NCBI GenBank assembly: GCA_000611775.1
Contig: KK106985.1
Location: 601,982 to 665,981 of the forward strand
Direction: 5' to 3'
From: Umbilicaria muhlenbergii
Lineage: Eukaryota > Ascomycota > Lecanoromycetes > Umbilicariales > Umbilicariaceae
Length of the DNA: 64,000 bases
Shown: positions 13,198 to 23,849 of the stretch, piece by piece
Layout of the letters: each line of letters opens with the position of its first letter
How positions within the stretch are numbered: position 1 is the stretch's first letter
Translations under genes and position numbers: made by a program
Notes under the pieces: generated by a model
Told to the model about the DNA's origin: nothing
What the model saw: the letters and a program-made list of their open reading frames with translations, nothing else
The model's database searches: none

Positions 13198-14124
13198 CTA
13201 GACAACTTCACTGACTTCAACAGCATTGGTTTCCGAATCCGATGACCGCAAGATTCTACTCATGAATTGAGCCCAGCACCATGGCCTTCCCTGTCCATCT
13301 TCCTCAGTCATGGAATTGAAGTATTCCCACCCCATGACTCCACCAAACCCAGGGTACTTCTTCTTCAACGCTGTCAGCGTCTTGCGCAGCGGCTTGTCAG
13401 CTACCCATCCCGCACAATTGACAGGGTTGGTAACAAGTCCAACGACAATCTTCTCGACCGGCCAGCCCCGCGCAACTATTCGGTCGTAATCTTTCGTGCT
13501 TTCCATGCAACCCCACCCGCAGTAGAACATCGTATTATACCAGGCGATGTTGGCAGCAAATGCCTTCTCCAAAGCTTCATAATCAAAGCCTGAGAGATTT
13601 TGTTGGCCTCTCATCGCAGTTGCGACCGGTGCAAGAGTGATTAGGAACTCCCGTCCGAAATCCCATTTCAGGCGATCAATCAGCCGGATAATGGCAGCTA
13701 AAGACATGGCCTCTTCCGCGTCAAGATCGAGACCGTCAAGACCGGTCCACTTCACCATCTCGTAAAGTAGCTTGTAGTGTGCTTCAAAGCTCTCAATATC
13801 GCCGTCAAGCCTTGTAAAGGACCCTTGATGGGCTCCGCCTAGCATACCGAGGACTTTCACACCGTTCCGCTGGAGCGTGCGGACTTCGGTCCAGAGAGGC
13901 TCATTTTTGGGATCATTGTATGGATCGTCATTGAGAGAAATGTCGTCTCGGGAGTTGATATGGATAGCTGCAATAATGACATGCGTGGCCTCTGTTTTGA
14001 GCAGAGGGAGCAGTGACACGAACTTTCCTTCATAGTAGTGCATTTGATGGTAGCAGACTATTCTTGGCGTAATGGACGACCTCTCTGCGGTGGAGACTTT
14101 GGAAAGGGGGGCTAGTGAACGCAT
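13198..14124 (-). CDS. Glycoside hydrolase family 18 (chitinase-like) protein
   Basis: Single-exon gene of 308 residues. The GH18 active-site signature DxxDxDxE is complete as DGLDLDAE at residues 130-137, with E137 as the expected acid. An earlier GMLGGAHQG segment (93-101) fits the SxGG-type strand of the barrel, and VMGWEYFNS near 270 fits the last strand. No signal peptide is visible at the N terminus, so an intracellular enzyme or endo-N-acetylglucosaminidase-like role is as likely as secreted chitinase. It lacks carbohydrate-binding or LysM domains. It converges on the NACHT-ankyrin gene (260 bp between stop codons). A MULE-like element begins 152 bp upstream of its start codon. Confidence 0.88.
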   Translation of the reverse strand: MRSLAPLSKVSTAERSSITPRIVCYHQMHYYEGKFVSLLPLLKTEATHVIIAAIHINSRDDISLNDDPYNDPKNEPLWTEVRTLQRNGVKVLGMLGGAHQGSFTRLDGDIESFEAHYKLLYEMVKWTGLDGLDLDAEEAMSLAAIIRLIDRLKWDFGREFLITLAPVATAMRGQQNLSGFDYEALEKAFAANIAWYNTMFYCGWGCMESTKDYDRIVARGWPVEKIVVGLVTNPVNCAGWVADKPLRKTLTALKKKYPGFGGVMGWEYFNSMTEEDGQGRPWCWAQFMSRILRSSDSETNAVEVSEVV

Positions 14125-14276
14125 TGTGCTTTGCTTTGATTGATAGTTTGATCTCGGGCGATAGGTACGACTGTAAGTACAGCAGTGATAGTTACGGTAG
14201 CAGTAGAAGGAGTGACAGTTGCAAAATCAGCCAGAGGGAGCTTCAAGCTAGATCACGTTCACAGCTCAACCCTCAT

Positions 14277-15223
14277 CGGCTTGTCTCGGGGTCGTCACAC
14301 CTGAGTACCTTAGCCACGCCAAAACGGATTCGGTTACTCAGCGCCACATTGCCAGGGTGATCCAGCCGGCTTACAAACTAAATTACTAGCGAGAAACTAC
14401 CTTAGACTTCGCTAGGCAGCTGATGTCGCCACACCGCCTCGATTTCTTGAGCTTAATTTTCGGCCTTGTTTTTCAGCTATTTAGAACGCCTCGTTTTGGA
14501 CGTTCAATATGTAGGTAAGTTTGTTATATGGCAGTCTAACTAACATGAAAATAGAGATCTCTGCCTCACCGCTGCCGCCGCTGCCCCCCGCCCCTCCTCT
14601 TAACAGCTAGCTTGATCGACGCCGCTGTCACGACTACCATGTAGCCCCCTCCCTAACAAAAAAAACCTGGGTAGGCCCCAGCTAACGAAGTGCTGCCTGA
14701 GTTTCAGCTCACTCAAAGTCAGAGTCCTTGATCTGAGAGACCTTTCAGCCCATCTGCTTGAGAGCTCACTGCTGCCTGCGTCTGCTTTCCCTGCTTCTTC
14801 ATGTGCTTCTTTGTCTGCCTGTTCTTCTTTCATTTTCCTTCTCAAGGGCTTCCTTGATTCATTGGATCTCTGGCGACTCTTGGCCTCTTCACGGTCACTC
14901 ACCCGTTCATTAGGGCTAGGGGACAAAAGATGAAGGCAGGAAGCTCCTCAAGCACCTTAAGAAAGATGTCAGCGTTCTCAGGAGCGACGAAGGCTGGTGC
15001 ATGCATCCTGACGATGAATTTTGTATGTAAAAGAGCTGTATTTGCTATCTGAATAATGCTATGAGGGGCCCTTTGAAGCCCCTGGGTTCTACGGAGTATA
15101 TAATAACGGGCGCCATCCGCCTGCCACTAAATTTTGGTGTGGCGACGATGCCTCACGTGGCTTATACCCTACCGAGTTGGGCCTCGCGTGGCTACTCAGG
15201 CGTGACTGCCCTGAGACAAGCCG
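14277..15223. mobile_element. MULE-like DNA transposon relic with 9-bp target duplication
   Basis: The ends form an imperfect inverted repeat of about 40 bp (14277-14317 and 15187-15223), both starting CGGCTTGTCTC. A perfect 9-bp direct repeat, AACCCTCAT, flanks it at 14268-14276 and 15224-15232. Terminal inverted repeats plus a 9-bp duplication fit Mutator-like elements. At 947 bp it is too short for a full MULE transposase, and none is recognised. It is GC-balanced and not RIP-damaged, so it is probably single-copy or recent. It sits in the upstream region of the GH18 gene. Confidence 0.7.
14600..14926 (-). CDS. Unidentified open frame inside the MULE-like element
   Basis: A 108-residue frame, rich in K, R, E and S at the start (SPSPNERVSDREEAKSRQRS), with no family I recognise. 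Just upstream on the same strand a second open frame (about 15150-14905) reads VRMHAPAFVAPENADIF and ends next to a GTGAGT donor-like site near 14900. They could be exons of one small gene, or host sequence captured by the element, or chance. Nothing shows that it is expressed. Confidence 0.25.
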   Translation of the reverse strand: MSPSPNERVSDREEAKSRQRSNESRKPLRRKMKEEQADKEAHEEAGKADAGSSELSSRWAERSLRSRTLTLSELKLRQHFVSWGLPRFFLLGRGLHGSRDSGVDQASC

Positions 15224-15299
15224 AACCCTCATTGACTTGCGCCACCTTCACTGAACCATCATCCTCGCAGGTTCTCAACGGGCGTGCCTAAAACCACAC

Positions 15300-17090
15300 C
15301 CCTATTAGCTACATTGACACCCCTCTTTTTCTTATATTTACAACACCCAAAAATTGTTATAGACTAGGTGTGTTTAGTATAAGAAACACATTAAAAAGGT
15401 CATTTTTCAAAAGTGCATGTTCAACATCATTCATATTTATAACAGTTGATCATGAAACTTTAAATCATGTAAAGTTATTAATATTATAATTATAATAATT
15501 AATCATAAGATCTTTGATTATGTGAAGTAATTTGATATTAAGATTAATTCAACAAATACTTTATTAAATACTTAATTAATTAAAGTTAAAATGCAATAAA
15601 CTGTGTAGTTATTATTATTAATTATAGTAAAATTAAATATAAAAAACTTTAAATTACTTAAAATTTTAATTTATTTATGTAATAATTATAAAACTCTTTG
15701 CTCTCTTTACTTATAATATGTTGAATAGTAAACTTCAAAGATGAGTTAAGATTAAATTGAAATTAATATAATTAATGTACTTTGCAGTTATAATTTTAAA
15801 TTAATACATAAAAACTTTCTTATTTACTATTTTATATATTAATTTAAGTTATAAATTTTGTTTTTTTCATAATTAAAATCTTTATCTGTATTTTGTATTT
15901 TATTCTTTATCATAATTATAACTTAATTTACTTTGTTTATTCTTAATTTTATTATTATTTTAATTTATTATGACTTTAACCCCTGATATTATAATACACT
16001 TAATAATATTAAATATATATTAAAAGTGTATTTTATATTATATTTATTTTTATTTTTTTAAATTACTTTTTATTAAGCTTTAAGTTTAAGATTATTTGCT
16101 GTTTATTAAGTTTTAAAAATTTAAGTAATTTATTACTTTTTAAACACTTTTGTAGAATATTATTATCATGAAATAATATATATAATTATAATACTTTCTT
16201 AAAGAACTAAAAAATTAACTTATTATATTTACACAAAATATTTTAAAATTAACTTACTTTAATTAATAAAAACACATTAATATTTTTTAAATTTTTATTA
16301 TTAAAAAAGCTTTTTAATCTTTTGAATCTCTTAATATTCTTAAATATTCAAGAAAAGTTTAATAAATAAGTAATAATTATATAATTAAAGCTTTAAAATA
16401 ATTATATTTAATAATATTTTATAAAATAAAACAAGTTGATTTATTTAATTAAAAATTAAAAAATAATAATATAAATTTAAGTTTTTTTTCTTTATCTTAA
16501 AAAGTGAAGTTATTATTTTTAAAAACATAACAGCTTTCTTTTCAACATTTATAATTAAATTTTAATGATTTAAATACTTATAAAACAGTAGAATTTAAGT
16601 TTATAATTATATATAAAAAAATTAACTTTTTTTATATTAAGTTTAATCATCTGATTATTATTATTAAGATAAAAAATAAAGTAAAATATTAAATATTATT
16701 AAAAAAATACAAAAAAACTTTGTGCTTATCTGCATATAAATTAATTATTTAATAATTATTAAGTTGTTACTGCAAGTCAAAGTAACACTGATTTAAGTTG
16801 AGTTAAATTAAGTTAAATAATAATATTTCAATAATTTTAAACTTATTTTAACATGTTAAATTAAGGCAAATAATCAAGTAAAATATTAAAATAATTAAAA
16901 CATTAAAAAAACTTAAAACTAAAACTTTGTCCTTTTATAATTTAATATATTATAAAACTTAATAAATATAATAATTAATCATTGATTCTTAATCATATAA
17001 GGTTATCTCAGGATAAACTTAAAAGTTTATTAAATACTTAAAGTTATTAAACTTTAAAGTCATTATTAATAATGTAAAATTATTATATTA
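15300..17090. other. Extremely AT-rich stretch, no recognisable gene
   Basis: About 1.8 kb made almost only of A and T runs. No open frame, motif or repeat end is readable. It starts abruptly at the edge of the gene island and probably represents heavily mutated repeats. Confidence 0.6.
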
Positions 17091-17091
17091 A

Positions 17092-17260
17092 TATTAAATT
17101 ATAATATCCCTTATTAGAAAAAGAAGTATAATCAAAGTATATGATAATTAAAATATAAATATTTATAAGTTATATAGTTTTAACTATATAAAACTAATAA
17201 TTAAGGAGCAAAAGAGAAGTAATGTAAAGTTTTATTATATATATTATTAAATCAATTAAA
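17092..17260 (-). repeat. Heavily mutated family A LTR ghost
   Basis: The stretch from ATAATATCCCTTATTAGAAA through AACTAATAATTAAGGAG follows the family A LTR (as at 2601-2770) in order, with most remaining C and G changed to T and A. Similarity fades after about 17260, before the other LTR end. Whether this is a solo LTR or part of a larger element in the surrounding AT-rich DNA cannot be told. Confidence 0.6.
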
Positions 17261-18128
17261 AAGTATTAACTTTGATATGTTATTATATTATAATAATTAT
17301 TTTCCTCTTTATATGTTAATTTTTCAGCGTCATTTGCCTTGTATTATAACATATAATATAAAAATGTATGACTGTCATCTTGATAATACTTAGTTATTAA
17401 CATATTATGAATATCTTAACCTTAATTTAAGCTGATGTGTTATTAATGATAAATAAAGTTATTAATGTATATGTTGTAAATACTTTAATATTAATTCAGG
17501 CTGATAATTTACTGTTAATAAACAAATTTGTTAATGTGAAATTTCTTAATTTTAATGACTTTTATATTTTTATTTCTCTGATGTATTAATGATAATATTT
17601 TATCATCAACAATATTTTAAATTATTATCATTATTAATCTTTCACAATAAATTTAAATACTTTAAATTATTTATAATGTACTCTGTTTATTTAATGATGA
17701 CATAATTTATAAGTTTTATTTAATGTTTATTTAATATTATTAATATATTTATAAGCTTCTTTACCTTTGATTATCAAGTGCAGTGTAGGTTTAATATTTT
17801 ATCAGAAGAAAATTATGATGTTTTTATTATTTAAAATAAATTCTTAGCAAATTAACTTTGATTTATAATATTAAAAAGAATTGATGTTGTTTATACTATT
17901 TAAAGAAATAGAAGTATTATGAATCAGTAAATTATATATTTAAAAATATTAAATAAATATTAATGAGTTATATTTGTAAAGTCTTTCTTTAAAATAATTA
18001 ATCTTTATGACTTATTGATCTTCACTTATAATCTTAAGCTTGATGATAAAGCTCATTAAGTATGTATTAATAAATTAATGAAGTATTAATGCATTTATAT
18101 AAAAGATGTGAAAATACATTTAAGAACT
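17261..18128. other. AT-rich stretch, no recognisable gene
   Basis: AT-rich, with loose internal similarity between segments near 17420 and 17490 (TTAATTCAGGCTGAT-like words). No coding motif seen. Confidence 0.5.
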
Positions 18129-18142
18129 ACTGAGCAGTATGA

Positions 18143-18951
18143 GAAGATAAAAAACTTACATCTTCATGTGATGTCTCTTGTTAATACTTATCAGATATTG
18201 TGCACTTAATAAAGAAGTTAAAATGAGTTTAAAAATATTAATCAGACTCATTAAGTTTATAAACATGACTTTAAAAGCTCATTACACATAATTAGTCTTC
18301 AAAATATTACTTTAAACACATGACTTCAGAAGCTCATTATGTTTGATTAATCTTCATAAATATTAATCTTAAACATGTGACTTCAGAAGCTCATTATGCA
18401 TGATTAATCTTTATATACATTAACCTCAAATATTGACTTCAGAAGCTTATTATGCATGATTAATCTTCATAAACATTAACTTAAAAAATGTGACTTCAGA
18501 AGCTCATTATGCATAATTAATCTTCACATACATTAATTAAAAAATATGACTTTGAAAGCTTATTATGCATGATCAGCCTTCACATACATTGATTAAAAAA
18601 TGTGACTTTGAAAGCTCATTATGCATGATCAGCCTTCACAAACATTGCCTCAAATACAACTTCAGAAGTTTATTATATATGATTAATCTTAAACATCAAC
18701 TTCAGAAGCTCATTATGCATAGTTAACTTTCATATACATTAAAAGAGAGTGAGGATAAAAATCAGAAAAAGGATTAAAAAAATATTAAAAAAATATTTAA
18801 AACTGTGTAATTCTGACATCAATAGTAGCCGTCAAAAATATTAATAAAATAAGTTGATTAAAGAGTTTTCTCTCACAAATGTATTGTTAAATTATTAATC
18901 AATGTCATAGTCTTGAACTGTATACACTTAATGAAGAAATAAAATAAAAAA
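18143..18951 (+). mobile_element. SINE-like retroelement with internal minisatellite (copy 1)
   Basis: An 809-bp element flanked by a perfect 14-bp direct repeat, ACTGAGCAGTATGA (18129-18142 and 18952-18965), and ending in an A-rich tail. These are signs of target-primed reverse transcription. It has a 5' head (18143-18253), an array of about nine units of roughly 50-57 bp (18254-18735), and a 3' part (about 18738-18935) that also occurs alone elsewhere in the window. No long open frame is present. No clear pol III A or B box is visible, so calling it a SINE is provisional; it could be a deletion derivative of a LINE. Confidence 0.75.
18254..18735 (+). repeat. Minisatellite array inside the SINE-like element
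   Basis: About nine diverged tandem units, each with a core like AGCTCATTATGCATGATTAA followed by a CTTCA..ACATT segment. The same unit appears in the opposite orientation, about seven times, at 33085-33500. The unit number differs between the two copies. Confidence 0.85.
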
Positions 18952-18965
18952 ACTGAGCAGTATGA

Positions 18966-19475
18966 TTTACATAAAAAGTTAATATTAATGTTAAATGTTT
19001 CTTTATTAATACTTAAAGAATGATATTATTTTAATGAGATATTAAAAAAAATTTATAATATACTTTATTATTAAATATTTATGTTATCACTTTTCTGATA
19101 TTCTTTTAAAATATAAATTAATATTTAATTAAAACAGTTTAACCTCTACAGCAAAGCTTATAATTAAATGATAAAATAATATTAATAATTTAATGCTTAA
19201 TGATGTTGAGAAGAATAATGATGAAGTTTTTTTAAATACTCAGAATATTAATACTAATAATGAAATTAATAAGTCTGCAGATCTTCATAATTAAGTTATT
19301 TAAAAAAAACTTATCTTAATGTATAAAAAGTATTATTAAAGCACTGAATTTAAATATTATTGCTCAGATTTAAACACTTAAAAAAAATTATTTATAATTA
19401 AAGCTTTTTAAAATCTCACTTTATAACAGTGTTATTAAGTTTTAACTTAAGCAAAGGCTGAGATTACTGTCTTGA
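18966..19475. other. AT-rich stretch, no recognisable gene
   Basis: AT-rich sequence between repeats. No motif or open frame recognised. Confidence 0.5.
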
Positions 19476-19745
19476 AAGTATTAATTTTTTTTATTTCTTT
19501 ATTAAGTGTATGCAGTCTAAGACTATAAGACTGTGTATTTTACATATGTGAGGTATTTATTACCTCAAGTTAACTTATTTTGTCAACTTCTTTTGTGACT
19601 GCTATTAATGTCAGAATTACACATTTTAAATATTTCTTTTAATATTTCCTCATCTTACTTCTTGATTTTCATCCTCAACCCTCCCTAAAAGTCACTTTCA
19701 TGTAGTTATTTTTGTGTGTTTTAAAAATATTAAAGTATTTTTGAT
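19476..19745 (-). repeat. SINE-like tail copy without minisatellite (F1)
   Basis: Starts with a T run on the plus strand (A tail on the minus strand) followed by TTAAGTGTATGCAGTCTAAG. It carries the same 3' part as the element at 18143-18951, but joins a different head (ACATGAAAGTGACTTTTAGG on the minus strand) in place of the minisatellite. Confidence 0.65.
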
Positions 19746-19818
19746 TCCTTCCTTTGTACAAAGTAATGACTATAATGTTAATTGTGTAAATTTTACTTTT
19801 TATATTTTCTGTTTCAGC

Positions 19819-20042
19819 TTTTTTTTTCTTTTTATTTCTTTATTAAGTGTATGCAGTTTAAAACTATGACACTGTGTATTCTACATATGTGAGGTATTTA
19901 TTACCTCAAGTTAATTTATTTTATCAATTTCTTTTGCAACTGTTATTGATGTCAGAATTACATATTTTTAAATATTTCTTTTAATATCTTCTCACTTTAC
20001 TTCCTGATTTTCATCCTCAACCTCCTTTAAAAGTCACTTCCA
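19819..20042 (-). repeat. SINE-like tail copy (F2), cut by family E element
   Basis: Second copy of the same repeat, in the same orientation as F1. It begins with a T run at 19819 and stops at the family E end at 20043. What should follow (compare 34310-34364) does not resume on the other side of the family E copy. Confidence 0.65.
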
Positions 20043-20813
20043 CATCCGCAACTTGGCAGCCCGCTCAAAAATAAGGTTTTAGTTAATAATACTTTATGCG
20101 CTCAGAGCACTCTCTGAGCAGTAAATGAGCTCATACAAATCTTATACTTTAAATAACTATTATACCTTCATGAATAATAAAAAACTTTTTATTGAAAAGT
20201 TTTAAATCTCTTTATTCTGTACACTTTACAAACTAAAGATTTCTTCATAAGTTTAAATTTGCAATAGTTATTCAAAGTATGTGACTTTTTTTAAAAGATT
20301 TTTCACTATTGAAAACTTGAATTAAATATAACTTAACAACAACAGCAGTTATAAAGAAACTTTTAATTTAACATTAATAAAGAATACTGTTCTTTATAAC
20401 TTATGCATTGAAAGTTTCTTCATATCTGTTGAGGTGCAAAAGTTATTAAAGTGTGTAAATTTTTAAGTGGCGAAAATCTTGAAGTTCTTTAAATATTCAG
20501 AACTCAACACTTATACAGTGCTTTCAGACTCAACAAATCATGATTTTTTATTGCAGAAAAGTAAATTTTAGCAAAAGTTTACTTATTATAAATTTTACTG
20601 TTATTATAACACTGTGTGTGTACTTGTTTAAACAATTGTTTCAATAACTGTTTTTTTATCGCAAAATTTTGATGTTCCGCTCAAGATTTAAGGTTGAGAT
20701 CAAAGCGCTCAAAGGGTGCTAAGAGCAGCTGTTAGCTGAGACATGAGATCAAAAGCTCAGAGCACTCAAAGTGCTAAAAACTAACTCAGAGCTAACTTGC
20801 TAAATTGCTGATA
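20043..20813 (+). mobile_element. Family E inverted-repeat element, copy 1
   Basis: Starts CATCCGCAACTTGGCAGCCC and ends near TAAATTGCTGAT. Its two ends match those of copy 3 (48667-49806), with an internal deletion relative to it. It holds palindromic words near both ends (GCTCAGAGCACTCTCTGAGC at about 20100). No open frame. The flanks do not show a target duplication. Confidence 0.7.
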
Positions 20814-20814
20814 A

Positions 20815-20905
20815 ACAACAGATAAAGGAAGAATGTTGTTTTAAATGCAATAAACAGAGGCACCTTGCCTTAAATTATTCAAACAAAGACAAAAAGAAAG
20901 AGACT
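20815..20905 (+). mobile_element. Short CCHC zinc-knuckle-like gag fragment
   Basis: The plus strand reads CFKCNKQRHLALN, close to a CCHC knuckle of LTR-element gag proteins. The frame then runs into the antisense of the LINE C terminus. Probably a remnant of a gag region next to the family E copy. It is too short to assign to a family. Confidence 0.35.
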
Positions 20906-23682
20906 TCAACATTAAAATGCATGCAATGAATCATATTCCTGCTGCTCTTGTTTATACTGTCTGCAATTTAACAGTAAATGCTCTGATGACTGTTTTACCT
21001 TACACTGAAAACATTAATTATTTTCATATGTAGGTAATCTGCAAAGATATGATTTAAAATAATCATGTCTTAATTTTAATTATATAAATGTTGTAAAGGT
21101 TAATCTTTCACATTTGTATAATTCTTTTGACTTTATGACTAAATTAAGTCTTGTAGCATATGTTTTGTATTGCTGTTCTTGATTTGCATTTTGTTATTTT
21201 ATTAATCATTTCTCTTTAGCAATTTCCTCAATATTTTTTTTGATATAAGATAAAGAAATATGCCTTGAGTCTGCATTAATAATTGCATTTTCTGAGTTTA
21301 AAGCTTCTTGTTTGACTGCTTTATCTGTTAATTTATTTCCTGATATTTGGCTATGACTGAGAATTCAGTGTATATAAATTAGCTTTTGACTTTGCTGTAA
21401 TTGCTGTAGATTTGATTGAATTTTTTGTAGCACTTCAGTATTTGCAGGCTTTTATAATTTTTATATTGCAGTTTGATTATCTGTAAATATTCAGATGTTT
21501 TTTCTTAAAAACTACCTTTGAATTGCTTGTTTTGTAGCCTGCATTATAGCATACAGCTCTGCATTTATTACTTCAGTGTAACAACCTAAAACATAGCTGT
21601 TTGTGTTTATGTAATTATTTTTTATGCAGTATACTTCAGCTCCTATGTGATTTTTTGTGCTTTGTGTTGTATTTACACTGATTTTTGACTCATCAGTATA
21701 AAAGACTGATGTGTTGCAGGCAATTAAATGCTTTACTTAAGTAAAGTGTTTTTTGATGATGATTTCTTTTGTTTCTGTTGAAACTTGAATATCCGCAATC
21801 TGTGTATTAATTTGCAGTCATGATTTTTAAGCTGTAATAAGTTTTTCTACCTGCCCTGATGATATTAATATAAATATACTATTTAGTATTTTGATTAATT
21901 GTGTAGGGTGTTTTCTCTCTGATGTATTTTAATTTCAGTCTAAAAATTTATTATTTATAAGTATGTCTTGACTTATTTATGATTCTGATGAAAATGAAGT
22001 GAATATTCTTTGCTTAATACAATGATTTTCTGGCAAGGTTATAATTTTTAATGCATATTTTCTGCATTTTTTGTTTAATTTAACCTGTACTGACTGAATA
22101 TTTGCTTCAATTTTTATTGCAGCTTTGAAAGAAGTTTTAAAGACTTCTAAAATCTTGTGTAAAGCTGAGTTTTGCAATTTTTCTAATTGCTGTATATAGC
22201 TTTTTTGGTTTTTCCATCAGATTTCTGATTCATAGTCATTAATTGATATTATACATGCTTGATAAAGTTGTTTTGCATTTTTAGCAGAAAGGCCTCATTC
22301 TGAATTTATTAATTTATTTATTAAGTGTGATACTCTAGTTGCTGTGAAAATCTTTTTTTGAATATGTGTTTTGAAATTTAGTTTTCTGTTTAGTCAAATT
22401 CTTAACCACTTGAGTTCTTTTACTGATTTAATCACTGTGTCATTTAATAATGTAATGCTATTTTCTGCAGATTTTCTAGACTTTTTAAAATGAATTAATT
22501 CAGATTTATTATCATTAAACTGTACTGTGTTTTCTTCTACTCATGAAAATGCTATTTCAGCTGTTGATTATAACTTTAAACAATTTTCTGCAGCTGATTT
22601 TTCAGTGATATATAGTGTCACATCATCTATATAGCTGGGTTTTTTCATATCTGAGAATTTAGCTTTGATTTTTGAGAATAAATACCTTATATATATCAAA
22701 AACAGTATTGAAGATATTAGTGATTCTTATGAAATTCCTGTTTTAATATTTTGTATTTCTTGACTTTCATCATTAAAGGTTAATCCTGATTTTCTATTTT
22801 TTAGAAAGAATTTTGTTCATGATTGTATTTGTACTGATAATTTCAATTTCTTCATAATTGAAATTAACTGCAGTAGTGACACATGATCAAAAGCTTCTTT
22901 GATGTTCAGAAATAAATATGATAGAATATTGCCTTTATTTTTAACTGATTCTATATCATGTATTAAGGTTAATACTGCATTAATTGCAGATTTTTGCTTT
23001 TTTCCTTCTGTCTAATCTTGATCTAATAAGTTCATGACTTGACTTAAGTGTGATAATTTAGTTGTCATGATTTTCTCTGCTACTTTGCTTAAATAATTTA
23101 ATAATGTAATTATTCTGTAAGCTTTTGACTGTGAGTAATCTGGTTTTCCTGGCTTTTTTAAAATAACATTAATGCCTTGATGTCAGCATTCTGAGTGAAA
23201 ACCTGCTTGAATTAATTGTTTATAAATTGTAAATATTAATTCTGATATTGCTTGATATGCTTTTTGAATAATAGCAAAGGAAATATCATCTGATTCAGGT
23301 GCTTTTTTTGCAGAGGATGTAAATATAACTTATTTAACTTTATTTTCTATTAAGTTTAATCAATTTACATTTATTACATCTTGATTATTCTTAATTTCTG
23401 CTGTAAAAGGTTCTGAATACATTGCTGTGATAAATGCTTAACATTTGTCTTGAAAATCTTGATATAATACATCATTTTGATTTTGTATTGATGGTATTTT
23501 CTTCATAAATCATGATTTAATGTATGTATATATTTAAAATACATCTTTTTCACTTGCTTCTGTAAGAAATGTTGTTCAGGATTTTTGTTTTGCATTTTTA
23601 ATAACTTGAAAGTACTCAGATCTGCTTTTTGTGAATTTAATTCACTGTTTTTCAAATTAATCTTGCTTGTTGTAATGTCTTC
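20906..23682 (-). pseudogene. LINE-1 ORF2 3' half: reverse transcriptase, RNase H, C-terminal zinc motif
   Basis: On the minus strand the reverse transcriptase shows YIDDVTLYITEKSAAEN near 22,640-22,590 and SELIHFKKSRKSAENSI just after. An open stretch of 66 residues at 21977-22177 matches the thumb/connection region. RNase H is seen near 21,370-21,240 (SQISGNKLTDKAVKQEAL). A CxxC...H...C motif (CFQCKVKQSSEHLLLNC) lies near 20,990-20,940, as in Tad-clade LINEs. Frequent in-frame TGA and some TAA make it non-functional. Confidence 0.85.
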
Positions 23683-23849
23683 TGTTGTACATGTTCTATA
23701 TGTGAGAAAAGAATTAATTACTACTAGTGATGTTGAAGCCTGCTATATAGTAATTAATTTTAATTATGCTTAAATGAGTATAAAGTAATGAAGTCATGCC
23801 TTGATATAATCACATGCCTTGATACAATCATAATAATTTACTGTTAACA
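23683..23849 (-). repeat. Family B LTR (3' copy)
   Basis: Begins TGTTGTACATGTTC and ends TGTTAACA. It matches 31091-31278 along its length and is about 20 bp shorter, because a short internal segment (near AGTTCTAAATAAGTGTAG) is absent. Confidence 0.85.

Noticed and set aside
13267-13593. 108-residue plus-strand frame
   Set aside because: It is the antisense shadow of the GH18 gene, which has a complete active-site motif.
18254-18735. CRISPR-like array
   Set aside because: Units are contiguous and diverge along their length, without unique spacers, and the DNA is eukaryotic. It is a minisatellite.
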